Part shown: piece after piece, positions 43,229-51,593 of the stretch | Layout: each line of letters opens with the position of its first letter | How positions within the stretch are numbered: the stretch's first letter is position 1 | Origin: Ilyomonas sp965199905 | GTDB taxonomy: Bacteria; Bacteroidota; Bacteroidia; Chitinophagales; Chitinophagaceae | Direction of reading: 5' to 3' | Assembly (NCBI GenBank): GCA_965199905.1 | Contig: OZ241366.1 | Location: 3,162,001-3,226,000 of the forward strand | DNA: 64,000 bases | Made by a program: the position numbers and the translations under genes | The notes under the pieces: model-generated | The model's input: only the letters and a program-made list of their open reading frames with translations | Databases searched by the model: none | Told to the model about the DNA's origin: nothing

Positions 43229-45294
43229 AGATTTCTGAAATTCACTTTTACAACTTTAAAGGCTTTAAAGGATTACACAAACTAACTGACTTAGACCAAA
43301 ACCTATCGAATCAGAAAAACACAATTCTCATCGGTGGATATAATGGGGCAGGTAAAACGTCTGTGTTAGAAGCTATGTTTCTGTGCTTTTACGGTGCGGG
43401 GGCTAATAAGCTTTACCCATCTCGCGGCGCACGAAATGAAAACTACAATTCTTTTATCAGTGCACTTTTAAATTCTGAACAGAAATACCACAGAAACATA
43501 GATGCAGACATGTATGTGGAAGTGTTTCTTAAAGAGGTTGAGTTAGCTGCCGGTTTTACGAGAGATATTTCCCTAAAACGCAGATGGGAATTCAATTTTT
43601 TGAACGTTGATTCCAGACCTAATGAATCCTTTGTGATTCTTGAAAACGCGAAACCGATAGAAGGGATTGAGGAAAGTGAATATCAAGAACGCATTGATAC
43701 AATCCTTCCGTATAACGTTTCTCAATTCTTCTTTTTTGATGGTGAAAAGATTCAAGACTTTGCTTCTGATACAGACAATGAATTTGCCAACTCATTGAAG
43801 GATGTACTAGGCATCAATTTGTATTCAACTTTAGGCAATGACTTAAAAACGGTAAGAAGCAGAATTCTTACTGACTATAACAAGAACAAAGAATCAGGAC
43901 TTAGAATACGAGAGAAAGAACTGGAAAGAGAAAAGAGCCTGACCCAAATTGAAAACAACAAAATTGAAATTACTAATTCTTCCGATGATATAAATGGTTT
44001 GGAAGAAGAAGCGGAACGGTATAGAACGGAAACAAAAAGAGCCACCCGCATATCTGCAACTACCCGAGAAGAATATCAAAAAAATAAAGAGAAGCTACAG
44101 GAAGAAAAAGAGTTTTTAGAGAAAGAATACGTTGAGCAATCAAGAGATATTTTTCCGTTCTTACTCAATTTTCCTTTGTGTCAGGAAATTGAAGAACAGC
44201 TTCATCACGAAGAGAAATTAAAAACCATTCAGGCAGCGCAAAAAGAAGTAGAACCGAAAATACAGCACATTGTAAGCGGTATTTTTGAACAAGAGCCGGA
44301 GGATGTGAAGCTGAGACCGAACCAAAGAAGGTATTACGAATACAAGATAGACCATGTTATCCGGCAGTTTCTGTTACAAGGGAAGGATACTGAAATTGAC
44401 GAAAAGGAATTGATTCATAATCTTTCTGAACCTGATGCGAGAAAGCTGTTAGCTTCTATAAAGAACATCAAAGAAGTAAACGTCAATGTTCTGAATGGAA
44501 AAGCAGATAGATTGAAGCAAATTGAAATCACCTTAGATAAAATAAAACAAACTGAAAACAAAGGAGGCGATAACACCGACGAAATACAAAAGTTGCTCGA
44601 TGGTATAAAAACCAAAGAGCAGGAAATCGGCAGAAAGAAACAGCGTGTTGACGACCTGATACACGACAACAAGGAATTAGAAAGAAAGATTGAATTTTTA
44701 AACCGCGACATTACTAATTATGAAAGCGTAGCGGTACTAAACGACAAGCAGCGCAAGCAAATTGAATACTGCGATAAAATGCAAATAGTTATCAAAGAAT
44801 TTCAAAAAGAGTATCAAGCCAAAAGAACGCATGAATTAGAAGCTGCCATCAAGGAAATGTGGAATCGCCTGTCTCACAAAACCATGTTTGTAAAAGACAT
44901 TCGAGTCATGCCCGATTCTAACTTTGAAGTGAAGCTGTATGATACCTTCAACAACGAAATAGACAAAACCAAAATGTCTGCCGGCGAGCGGGAAATTTAT
45001 GCTATCGCATTGCTGTGGGCATTGGTGCAAGTGTCGGGCAAAAAGCTGCCCATTATTATAGATACACCGTTTGGACGCTTGGACAGCCTGCATAGAAAAA
45101 ACCTGGTGCAATATTATTTTCCCAAAGCCAGTCATCAGGTTATCTTACTTTCACAAGACGAAGAAATAGTAAACGATTATTATAAAATTCTGGAACCTTG
45201 CATCTCTAACGAGTTCACCATTATGAACCAGGGAGACGAATCAATTATAAAAGAAGGATACCCCTTTAAGTACAACGAGCTTGTAAGCCAATGA
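43225..45294 (+). CDS. dndD: DNA phosphorothioation ATPase DndD (SMC/RecN-like)
   Basis: 689-aa ABC/SMC-type ATPase. Walker A is GGYNGAGKTSVLEAMFLCFYG (about residues 38-58). A long coiled-coil (about 230-590) separates it from the C-terminal part: signature MSAGEREIYAIALLWAL, Walker B LPIIIDTPFGRLDSLHR, and VILLSQDEEI. DndD is thought to alter DNA structure or give energy during sulfur insertion. It overlaps dndC and the downstream dndE fusion by four bases each, so the three are translationally coupled. Confidence 0.94.
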   Translation: MKISEIHFYNFKGFKGLHKLTDLDQNLSNQKNTILIGGYNGAGKTSVLEAMFLCFYGAGANKLYPSRGARNENYNSFISALLNSEQKYHRNIDADMYVEVFLKEVELAAGFTRDISLKRRWEFNFLNVDSRPNESFVILENAKPIEGIEESEYQERIDTILPYNVSQFFFFDGEKIQDFASDTDNEFANSLKDVLGINLYSTLGNDLKTVRSRILTDYNKNKESGLRIREKELEREKSLTQIENNKIEITNSSDDINGLEEEAERYRTETKRATRISATTREEYQKNKEKLQEEKEFLEKEYVEQSRDIFPFLLNFPLCQEIEEQLHHEEKLKTIQAAQKEVEPKIQHIVSGIFEQEPEDVKLRPNQRRYYEYKIDHVIRQFLLQGKDTEIDEKELIHNLSEPDARKLLASIKNIKEVNVNVLNGKADRLKQIEITLDKIKQTENKGGDNTDEIQKLLDGIKTKEQEIGRKKQRVDDLIHDNKELERKIEFLNRDITNYESVAVLNDKQRKQIEYCDKMQIVIKEFQKEYQAKRTHELEAAIKEMWNRLSHKTMFVKDIRVMPDSNFEVKLYDTFNNEIDKTKMSAGEREIYAIALLWALVQVSGKKLPIIIDTPFGRLDSLHRKNLVQYYFPKASHQVILLSQDEEIVNDYYKILEPCISNEFTIMNQGDESIIKEGYPFKYNELVSQ

Positions 45295-46799
45295 AAGATA
45301 GAGTAAAGCTAACTGACGCCGGTTCATATTACCTAAACAATGTGAAGCGCAACCTTCGAATGAGCGGACAGGATAATTACATTCCGATGCGCATTGCCTT
45401 TGCGCGCTCGCTGCAAACAGGCAAAGAGCCTGAAGTTGTGGAAAAGAACGACGAAGTATTAGAAAAAATAAAGAACACAAAAGCCAAAGAGCAACCGCCA
45501 TTGGTAACGGTGGAACAAAAAGATGGCTTGTTCTTTCGTGCCCTGTTGTCGCAACGCTATAAAAGAAAGATTGATGGCGATGAATATGTTGACCTATTAG
45601 CCAAGCACATTGAGCATGGCTTGTTTGTCATTAACTACGATACAGAAAGGCTTAAAGGCTACGATTATCTGGTAGGCATTTCTTCCAGGCAGCAGAATGA
45701 AAATGCCGTTGACAATACAGCCATTACAGAATTAACGCATCCGTCTGTATTATCCGTTCGCATTGGGAAAAATAAGAAAACCGGCGAACCAATCATTTTC
45801 AACATCAACACTGCCAACAATCCGCACATGGCAATCATGGGCGGTTCCGGTTCCGGCAAAACGTATTTCCTGAAACACCTGCTTACGGAGATACGCCGAA
45901 ACTCTCACGAAGAAACCAACTTCATCATCTTCGATTATAAAGATGGCGACATAGCCAAGGACAAAGACTTTTTAAGCAATGCCAATGCAGAGCTCATTGA
46001 TATTAAAAAGAACCCATTGCCCTTAAATATATTTGCCGGTGCCGAAACGGAAAGAGAACAAAGAGAGCGAGCTGAGCGCATTGTTGAAATAGTAAAGAAT
46101 GTAGAAGCGGCTATTGGTAAGGTGCAGGAAGACAACCTATACACAGCCATCTTAAACGCGTATCAAAACAACAAGCCTTACCCCGACTTTGCTGCCGTAA
46201 GAAACGAACTGCAACAGCTCAATCCAAAAGCTGATTCTCTCACGTCTGTATTGCGACCGCTGATTGACCTAAACTATTTTGCAGATGCTTCGCAAATGAT
46301 ATACAGCAGTTGGACGAACAAAACACTGGTAATAGACATTCACGAAATAGAAAAGAAAGAACTGCTTTGCTTCTTTGTACTAAACCAGGTACACAAAGAA
46401 TTAAAGAAGCTCGGCGTGGCACCGCAAGACCCGGCAACAGGAGCCAGAAAGATTCGCACGTTCGTTGTGATTGACGAAGCGCATTATTTTCTTAGCAACG
46501 CGAAACGCGCAAAGATTCTTGCCGATATGATACGCGATGTGCGTTCTACCGGCGGCGCTATCATTTTAGCTTCTCAATCTCCTGACGATTACGATAAAGA
46601 GCAGTTCAACTTTCTTGAATTGATTGAGTTTCCTGTTGTTTTAAAGTCGCAACCCAGTTCGCATAAGTTTATTGAACAGAAGTTTTCTGTAAATGCGAAT
46701 CGAGCGAAGGACTTGTTGAGGCAAGTGGGAACGATTGAGAGAGGAGAAGGTTTTGTGGCGGTTAAGGGAGATGTGATTTTGGGTGAATTAGCAAAATGA
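45291..46799 (+). CDS. DndE domain fused to a HerA/FtsK-type ATPase
   Basis: 502 aa. Residues 1 to about 120 match DndE: VKLTDAGSYYLNNVKRNLRMSGQDNYIPMRIAFARSL at the start and DLLAKHIEHGLFVI at the end. Residues 150-500 are a HerA-like motor: Walker A MGGSGSGKT (183-191), FIIFDYKDGD, Walker B TFVVIDEAHYFLSN, an arginine-rich MIRDVRSTGG, and a C-terminal GTIERGEGFVAVKG. DndE is usually a stand-alone protein of about 110 aa that binds nicked DNA, so the fusion suggests DNA translocation is built into the modification complex. It follows dndD with an ATGA overlap. Confidence 0.85.
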   Translation: MKDRVKLTDAGSYYLNNVKRNLRMSGQDNYIPMRIAFARSLQTGKEPEVVEKNDEVLEKIKNTKAKEQPPLVTVEQKDGLFFRALLSQRYKRKIDGDEYVDLLAKHIEHGLFVINYDTERLKGYDYLVGISSRQQNENAVDNTAITELTHPSVLSVRIGKNKKTGEPIIFNINTANNPHMAIMGGSGSGKTYFLKHLLTEIRRNSHEETNFIIFDYKDGDIAKDKDFLSNANAELIDIKKNPLPLNIFAGAETEREQRERAERIVEIVKNVEAAIGKVQEDNLYTAILNAYQNNKPYPDFAAVRNELQQLNPKADSLTSVLRPLIDLNYFADASQMIYSSWTNKTLVIDIHEIEKKELLCFFVLNQVHKELKKLGVAPQDPATGARKIRTFVVIDEAHYFLSNAKRAKILADMIRDVRSTGGAIILASQSPDDYDKEQFNFLELIEFPVVLKSQPSSHKFIEQKFSVNANRAKDLLRQVGTIERGEGFVAVKGDVILGELAK

Positions 46800-46826
46800 T
46801 TATAATTACTTTTAAAATAAAAAACT

Positions 46827-47648
46827 ATGACACTTTCCGAAGTTAAGGAGGTTGACATTAGTGAGATAAGTATTCAGGACTCAAACGTTCGTTCTGATCT
46901 ATCGTCGCCAAACTCGCAAGAGAATTTAAGAGAATTGGCGGAAAACATTGCGCTTAATGGTCTATTACAACCAATAGTTTTAAGAGGTCCAGAGGGCAAA
47001 ATACCGTATGATGTAATTGTAGGACAAAGAAGATTTTTAGCACATAAGCTGCTCGGTAAAGAAAAAATCAAAGCAACCTTTTCTGATGAAGTAAATGATA
47101 TAGAAGCATTATTGCTTTCATTATCAGAGAATATGTGTCGTCAAGAAATGAATTATGAGGATACATCTAAAGCTATTACTACTTTATACAATTACTATGA
47201 TAAAGATGTGAATAAGGTTAAAGCTCATACGGGATTTAGTATTCAAATGATTAGACGGTACGTTGATATTAATGAACAAGCTTCAGAAAAAATGAAGCAA
47301 TATTTAAGTAAAGGAGCAATTTCACTTATAGATGCCAAAAGGATTATTGATACATCACAAGGAGATTTGGAGAAAGCTGACATACTAATTGATGAAATTG
47401 GTCGATTATCAAAATACGAAAAGATTAGATTAGTTGAATCTGGAATAAAGAATCCAAAAAATGATGCGGGTAGCCTTTTGGAAATTGCAAGGCAACCAAA
47501 GAAAGAAGAAACGATCATTTTAAACTTACCAAGAAGAATCCATAAAGCTCTTTTAGATGCTTCGCAAAAACTTTTTATTGATGTAGAAGAGCTTGCTATA
47601 AGCACAATAACAACTTGGTTAAAAACTAATGATTTTTTAGTTGATTAA
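46827..47648 (+). CDS. ParB-like protein with C-terminal ribbon-helix-helix-like segment
   Basis: 273 aa. An N-terminal ParB/Srx domain (about residues 7-95: LRELAENIALNGLLQPIVLRG, YDVIVGQRRFLAHKLLG with the GxRR box, LLSLSENMCRQEMN) is followed by a ParB-type HTH (about 100-170). The last 40 residues, TIILNLPRRIHKALLDASQ and VEELAISTI, look like a ribbon-helix-helix unit. ParB N-domains bind CTP or act as nucleases in other contexts. It begins 27 bases after the dndE fusion on the same strand. It is not a partition protein by context (no ParA); it may act as a regulator or as the DndB-like gatekeeper. Confidence 0.8.
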   Translation: MTLSEVKEVDISEISIQDSNVRSDLSSPNSQENLRELAENIALNGLLQPIVLRGPEGKIPYDVIVGQRRFLAHKLLGKEKIKATFSDEVNDIEALLLSLSENMCRQEMNYEDTSKAITTLYNYYDKDVNKVKAHTGFSIQMIRRYVDINEQASEKMKQYLSKGAISLIDAKRIIDTSQGDLEKADILIDEIGRLSKYEKIRLVESGIKNPKNDAGSLLEIARQPKKEETIILNLPRRIHKALLDASQKLFIDVEELAISTITTWLKTNDFLVD

Positions 47649-47656
47649 ACCTTTCT

Positions 47657-48304
47657 ATGACAGATGAACAGATTGATAAGTTAAGAGCTAAAATTATCCT
47701 TTCTACAAAAAGGCGAAGTAGACAATATTCCGTTATAGAAATAGCAGAAGATTTAGAGACACTCATCAAAATAAAAGGAAGTAAAAAGCAAGTAGGAAAA
47801 ATTATTGATTTGTCACCAAGTATGATCGACAAATTTTTAAGTGTTTTTCGGTTACAAACAGAAATTATAGATTATATCAAAAATAGAGAAATTGACCAAG
47901 TTTCTATGGTGTATTATCTATCAAAATTTGATAAAAAAGATTCTCTTGATTTGCTTCCCTATATTTTGAATAAACAACTTTCAACTCAAGACTTGAGAGT
48001 ATTAATACCATATCGAAAATCACATGAAAATGATTCTATTACTGATATTATCAATAATCTCAAGAAAACAAAGAACATAAAAGTTTCAGTAATTAGAGTA
48101 CACAATGATGATACTCATAAAAATATTGACGTTCTATATGAAACTTTTAAACAGTTAGTAGGCAGTGAAAATGTATTTGAAATTGTACCTAACAAAGACT
48201 TTATAGACATAAAAATTAGTAAGTCTGGGGAAAAGATTCTTCGAGAAAAGGCAAAGAAGGAACACTTAACTTTTCAACGGATAATAAATTCTTTAATCAG
48301 CTAA
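47657..48304 (+). CDS. ParB HTH-like protein lacking the N-terminal ParB domain, with C-terminal RHH-like segment
   Basis: 215 aa. The HTH region (SVIEIAEDLETLIKI, GSKKQVGKIIDLSPSMIDKFLSVFRL, about residues 25-75) resembles the KorB/ParB DNA-binding domain. It continues with helices up to about 125. The final 35 residues (FIDIKISKSGEKILREKAK and TFQRIINSLIS) again look like a ribbon-helix-helix unit, mirroring the upstream gene. It has no N-terminal ParB/Srx domain, so it may pair with its neighbour as a heteromer (inference). Gap of 8 bases upstream and 2 bases downstream: same operon. Confidence 0.68.
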   Translation: MTDEQIDKLRAKIILSTKRRSRQYSVIEIAEDLETLIKIKGSKKQVGKIIDLSPSMIDKFLSVFRLQTEIIDYIKNREIDQVSMVYYLSKFDKKDSLDLLPYILNKQLSTQDLRVLIPYRKSHENDSITDIINNLKKTKNIKVSVIRVHNDDTHKNIDVLYETFKQLVGSENVFEIVPNKDFIDIKISKSGEKILREKAKKEHLTFQRIINSLIS

Positions 48305-48306
48305 AA

Positions 48307-48942
48307 ATGTTACAAGGCTATCACAAATCTTTTCAAAAGGAAAAGTATGACACAATTAAGGCTAAGCTGCTTAGCTATCGCTTAGACCCATTTATCAGAG
48401 AAAAGGAAGGAACAGAAGGAACAAATAAAGGGTTAATATTTCCTTTTGCTAGAGGGTTAAGGTTTTCTGCTCTATTGATTTACACAATTCGAGAAGCACT
48501 GTCTGGCTCCGATTTAGAAGTAAATTGGGGGCAAATTGTTGATGATGACGGTTATGCGTGTTCAGGTGAATGCGATATAATTATCCATAAAAAAGGACAT
48601 TACGATAAATGGAATGGAAATGATGGTGGAAATCATATTATGGATTTTCGATTCATTGAAAAAGAAAATTCAATAGCAGTTATTAGTTGCAAGTCTTATC
48701 TAACTAGAACTGCTATTGAAAAAGCTTATTGCGAGAATATGAAGAAATATGTAGACCGTATATGGCTTTTTGCAGAATGCTGTGGTCCTGAAAGTGTGGA
48801 CTTAATTAGAGAAGATTCAAAGGCTATTGGTTATGAGCATTTTTGGTATTTGTATACTTGGAGTCGTGCTACAGATAATATAATCGATGACGAAGATGGC
48901 TGGTATCATTTTATTGAGACTATAAAAGCGTTAAAGAAATAG
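48307..48942 (+). CDS. PD-(D/E)xK-like nuclease (DUF6602-like), candidate effector
   Basis: 211 aa. GLRFSALLIYTIREAL forms the first helices, then GYACSGECDIIIHKKG and, after a loop, RFIEKENSIAVISCKSYLTRTAIEKAY. The acidic ECD and the strand AVISCKS fit the D/E...xxK arrangement of PD-(D/E)xK nucleases, as in DUF6602 proteins near restriction systems. The catalytic Lys would be the K of SCKS. No signal peptide. It is the last intact gene of the dnd operon, two bases after the ParB-HTH gene. It is a plausible restriction component, but the activity is inferred from sequence pattern only. Confidence 0.65.
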   Translation: MLQGYHKSFQKEKYDTIKAKLLSYRLDPFIREKEGTEGTNKGLIFPFARGLRFSALLIYTIREALSGSDLEVNWGQIVDDDGYACSGECDIIIHKKGHYDKWNGNDGGNHIMDFRFIEKENSIAVISCKSYLTRTAIEKAYCENMKKYVDRIWLFAECCGPESVDLIREDSKAIGYEHFWYLYTWSRATDNIIDDEDGWYHFIETIKALKK

Positions 48943-48996
48943 TGATAAGAAATTTACTTTAGAAATTAAGTATTGAACAATTAGAACAAACCCTTT

Positions 48997-49640
48997 ATGG
49001 AAGAATTAAAAGAATTGCTTAGTCTTAATATTCCCCATACAATCAAACAAGAAGACAGTTATTTAGATATTACCCGACAAAGATTTCGAGAAACCATCAT
49101 CAGCCGAATTTATGCTTACTACTTAAATGCAAACAATGCTACGATTGCAACTCTTTTCCTTTCTTCTTTATTAGAACTAATTGAAGCAGAAGGCTTCAAA
49201 GAAGAGTTTCATTTTTACAATTACGATTGCTCAACCGAAGTTTTAACTAACAAAGGCAACCGAATTGATTTATTGATTTGAACAACAAAAGGCGATGAAG
49301 CCATCATCATTGAAAATAAAATCAACCACGAGCTAAACAATGATTTGATTGACTATTGGGATTCTGTCAACAGCGATAAAAAGATTGGTGTTCTGTTAAC
49401 CTTGCACCAAACAAAGATTGAAGAAGCACACAAAGGAAAATTCATAAACATTACTCATAAACAATGGCAAAGACCGGATTGCACAAAAGGGCATTCCTGC
49501 AGATTTAACCTCTAAACAAAATCTTTACCTGACCGACTTTATAACAACATGCAAAAAATATCAAAAGCTATGGAAATGAACGACCAAACCCATCTTCATT
49601 TCTGCAAACTCCTTTCCCTATATTTGGAAAAGAAAATCGG
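48997..49640 (+). pseudogene. Decayed PD-(D/E)xK nuclease (PDDEXK_4-like)
   Basis: Reads MEELKELLSLNIPH and GNRIDLLI from 48997, stops at TGA 49279-49281 (a Trp or other codon expected), and continues in the same frame with GDEAIIIENKINHELNNDLIDYW, which holds the catalytic E-x-K. A frameshift near 49470 moves it to RIAQKGIPADLTSKQNLYLTDFI, then another back to MEMNDQTHLHFC at 49570. The order of pieces matches the PDDEXK_4 family, also found with defence islands. With at least three lesions it is a dead gene. Confidence 0.8.
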
Positions 49641-49645
49641 GAAGT

Positions 49646-49816
49646 ATGACAGAGGTTATTATTGATAAAAAAAAGTATGTTCTGATTGCTGACAAAGATT
49701 ACAAAGCCCTTTAAAAGCAGGCTGCCCTGAAAACGAAGCCCGAAAAGCTTTTGCCGGTAGATGAGGCACGTGCTTATAGTAAAAAACTTATTCGCCAATG
49801 GGCAGCCGAAAAGTAA
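49646..49816 (+). pseudogene. Toxin-antitoxin antitoxin remnant
   Basis: MTEVIIDKKKYVLIADKDYKAL, then an in-frame TAA (49712-49714), then KQAALKTKPEKLLPVDEARAYSKKLIRQWAAEK. Without the stop this is a 56-aa antitoxin-like protein (Phd/RelB type of short two-part proteins). Its end overlaps the start of a RelE-like remnant, as in functional pairs. Confidence 0.6.
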
Positions 49817-50030
49817 CGGTTAAGCAAAATGCTGCAGAAAGCATCGCTGCTCTTTCCTGGTTTATTGAGTCGAAGGGAATGACAACGACTGCCGAAAAAT
49901 TTGCAGATGACATTTACGATTTTTTATAACTATATCCGATGACAAAAAGAAATATACCGTTGTACTTATAGAGACAGATACTGAAACCATCATCTGCGAG
50001 TTTATCTCTTCGAAATTGATTCATTGGTGA
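49798..50030 (+). pseudogene. RelE/ParE-like toxin remnant with internal deletion
   Basis: First part MGSRKVTVKQNAAESIAALSWFIESKG ending YDFL at a stop (49927-49929). After a frame change the end of a RelE toxin follows: KKKYTVVLIETDTETIICEF and ISSKLIHW (stop 50028-50030). The middle strands are missing, so it cannot make a working toxin. Confidence 0.6.
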
Positions 50031-50254
50031 GGAAGATAAGATTTGGTTTGAGTTGCCAGATTCTGTATGGTGCTAAAAACGCCACAAACTAAAGCCCTTG
50101 CAAGGATAATTTGTGATAAATAATGTTGAGGCATTCCGATAGATCGGGACAGGCTTTGCGGAATGAGGCTATCATGCTTTCTGCCTTCAATCGAGAAGTT
50201 ATTGATGGTTTACGCTTCTTCTCTACCCACACCCAAACATTCCTATCTTGCCGC

Positions 50255-51568
50255 GTGATTATTTTTGCCGATACACAAACCAGCCGGTTGCTGTATGTGC
50301 TCCGGTTTCTTTGTGAAGACCGGGCAACGGTTCCGTACCGGGTAACGGCATCGGCAGAGGAGTTTGCGCAATATGAAGGACCAAGAATCAACTATTCGGA
50401 TGCTGCCATCTGTAGTAGTGAAATCCGGATGGTTCCCTCCGGCTTGCTGAGCGAAACAAAACACCGGGCATGGTTGCCGGATATAGCTGTAGTGGATGAT
50501 GTAATCGTATTGTTTCCCACGCCAAACACACCGCCGGATACCTACTCATTCGACCTTTTTTCTGCCATCTTTTACCTGCTAAGCCGCTATGAGGAATATG
50601 GTAGCCGTGCGAAGGATAAATGGGGACGCTTCCCGGCGAAAGAAAGCATCGCTTATAAGAATCAATTTCTTCACCTGCCTGTGGTTGACATCTGGATACA
50701 AAACTTTTTCCGGCAACTCACTACTCACCATTCATCATTCGCTGTTCATCGCAAAACGACTGTACGATTCACGTATGATATTGATGTGGCTTATGCTTAT
50801 AAAGGCAGGCACATTGTAAGACAAGGCGGCTCGGCGTTCAGAGATATACTGCGCATTAACCCTTACAACCTGGCGCAGCGCACAGCGGTATTAGCCGGCT
50901 ATTTCGAAGACCCGTTTGATACGTATGATTACATTCTGCAGGAAAGCATCAGCCCGGTTTTTTTCTTGCTGCTGAGTGAAAAGAAAACAAGGTATGATCA
51001 CAACATCGACCCGAAAAACCGGATTATGAAAAAGCTTGCCATCAAGCTTCATCGCAAGGCTTTGGTTGGTTTGCATCCTTCGTTTTATTCGTCAGATATT
51101 CCGAAGAAAATAACGGTTGAAAAGAAAACTTTGGAAGGGTACACGGATAAGAAAATAGCGCGCAGCCGCCAGCATTATTTACGTTTCTCAGTACCCGATA
51201 CGTACCGTCATTTGCTGCACAACCATATAGAAGAAGACTACTCTATGGCGTATGCGGAAATGCCTGGTTTTAGGGCTGGCACCTGCACGCCGTTTTATTT
51301 TTTTGATGTGGAAAAAGATGTCGTGACTTCATTGAAAATATTTCCGTCGCCCATTATGGAAAGCACGTTTCGCGATGATATGATAATGCCGGTACAGGAA
51401 GCGCTGCCTTACTTTATTCAATACTTTGAGGAAGTGAATAAAGTGAACGGCTGCTTCATTCCCATCTTTCACAACGATACGCTGGCAGCGAACAATAAGC
51501 AGCATTTCCGCTGGCTGCATCAGCAGATACTTCAATACATTCGCGGGCGCATTTTAGTTGATAGTTAA
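50255..51568 (+). CDS. Polysaccharide deacetylase family protein
   Basis: 437 aa from a GTG at 50255 (VIIFADTQTSRLLYVLRFL, the usual start of the Bacteroidota family); the frame is open upstream to 50123, but those residues come from a hairpin repeat. The NodB-like domain has VRFTYDIDVAYAYKGR (the metal and catalytic Asp pair, DID), GLHPSFYSS (metal His) and FRAGTCTPFYFFDVEK. It probably removes acetyl groups from a surface polysaccharide. It is followed by wecB and a glycosyltransferase on the same strand, which supports that role. Confidence 0.85.
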   Translation: MIIFADTQTSRLLYVLRFLCEDRATVPYRVTASAEEFAQYEGPRINYSDAAICSSEIRMVPSGLLSETKHRAWLPDIAVVDDVIVLFPTPNTPPDTYSFDLFSAIFYLLSRYEEYGSRAKDKWGRFPAKESIAYKNQFLHLPVVDIWIQNFFRQLTTHHSSFAVHRKTTVRFTYDIDVAYAYKGRHIVRQGGSAFRDILRINPYNLAQRTAVLAGYFEDPFDTYDYILQESISPVFFLLLSEKKTRYDHNIDPKNRIMKKLAIKLHRKALVGLHPSFYSSDIPKKITVEKKTLEGYTDKKIARSRQHYLRFSVPDTYRHLLHNHIEEDYSMAYAEMPGFRAGTCTPFYFFDVEKDVVTSLKIFPSPIMESTFRDDMIMPVQEALPYFIQYFEEVNKVNGCFIPIFHNDTLAANNKQHFRWLHQQILQYIRGRILVDS

Positions 51569-51593
51569 TAGTTGGCGGTTGATAGTTTCATAT

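Noticed and set aside
46827..48304. Plasmid partition locus (ParB)
   Set aside because: There is no ParA, no parS-like site was seen, and the genes are tightly joined to dndCDE.
50123..50254. N-terminal extension of the polysaccharide deacetylase
   Set aside because: The first 44 residues come from a CATTCCG...CGGAATG hairpin region and do not resemble the family; the GTG at 50255 fits the known start.
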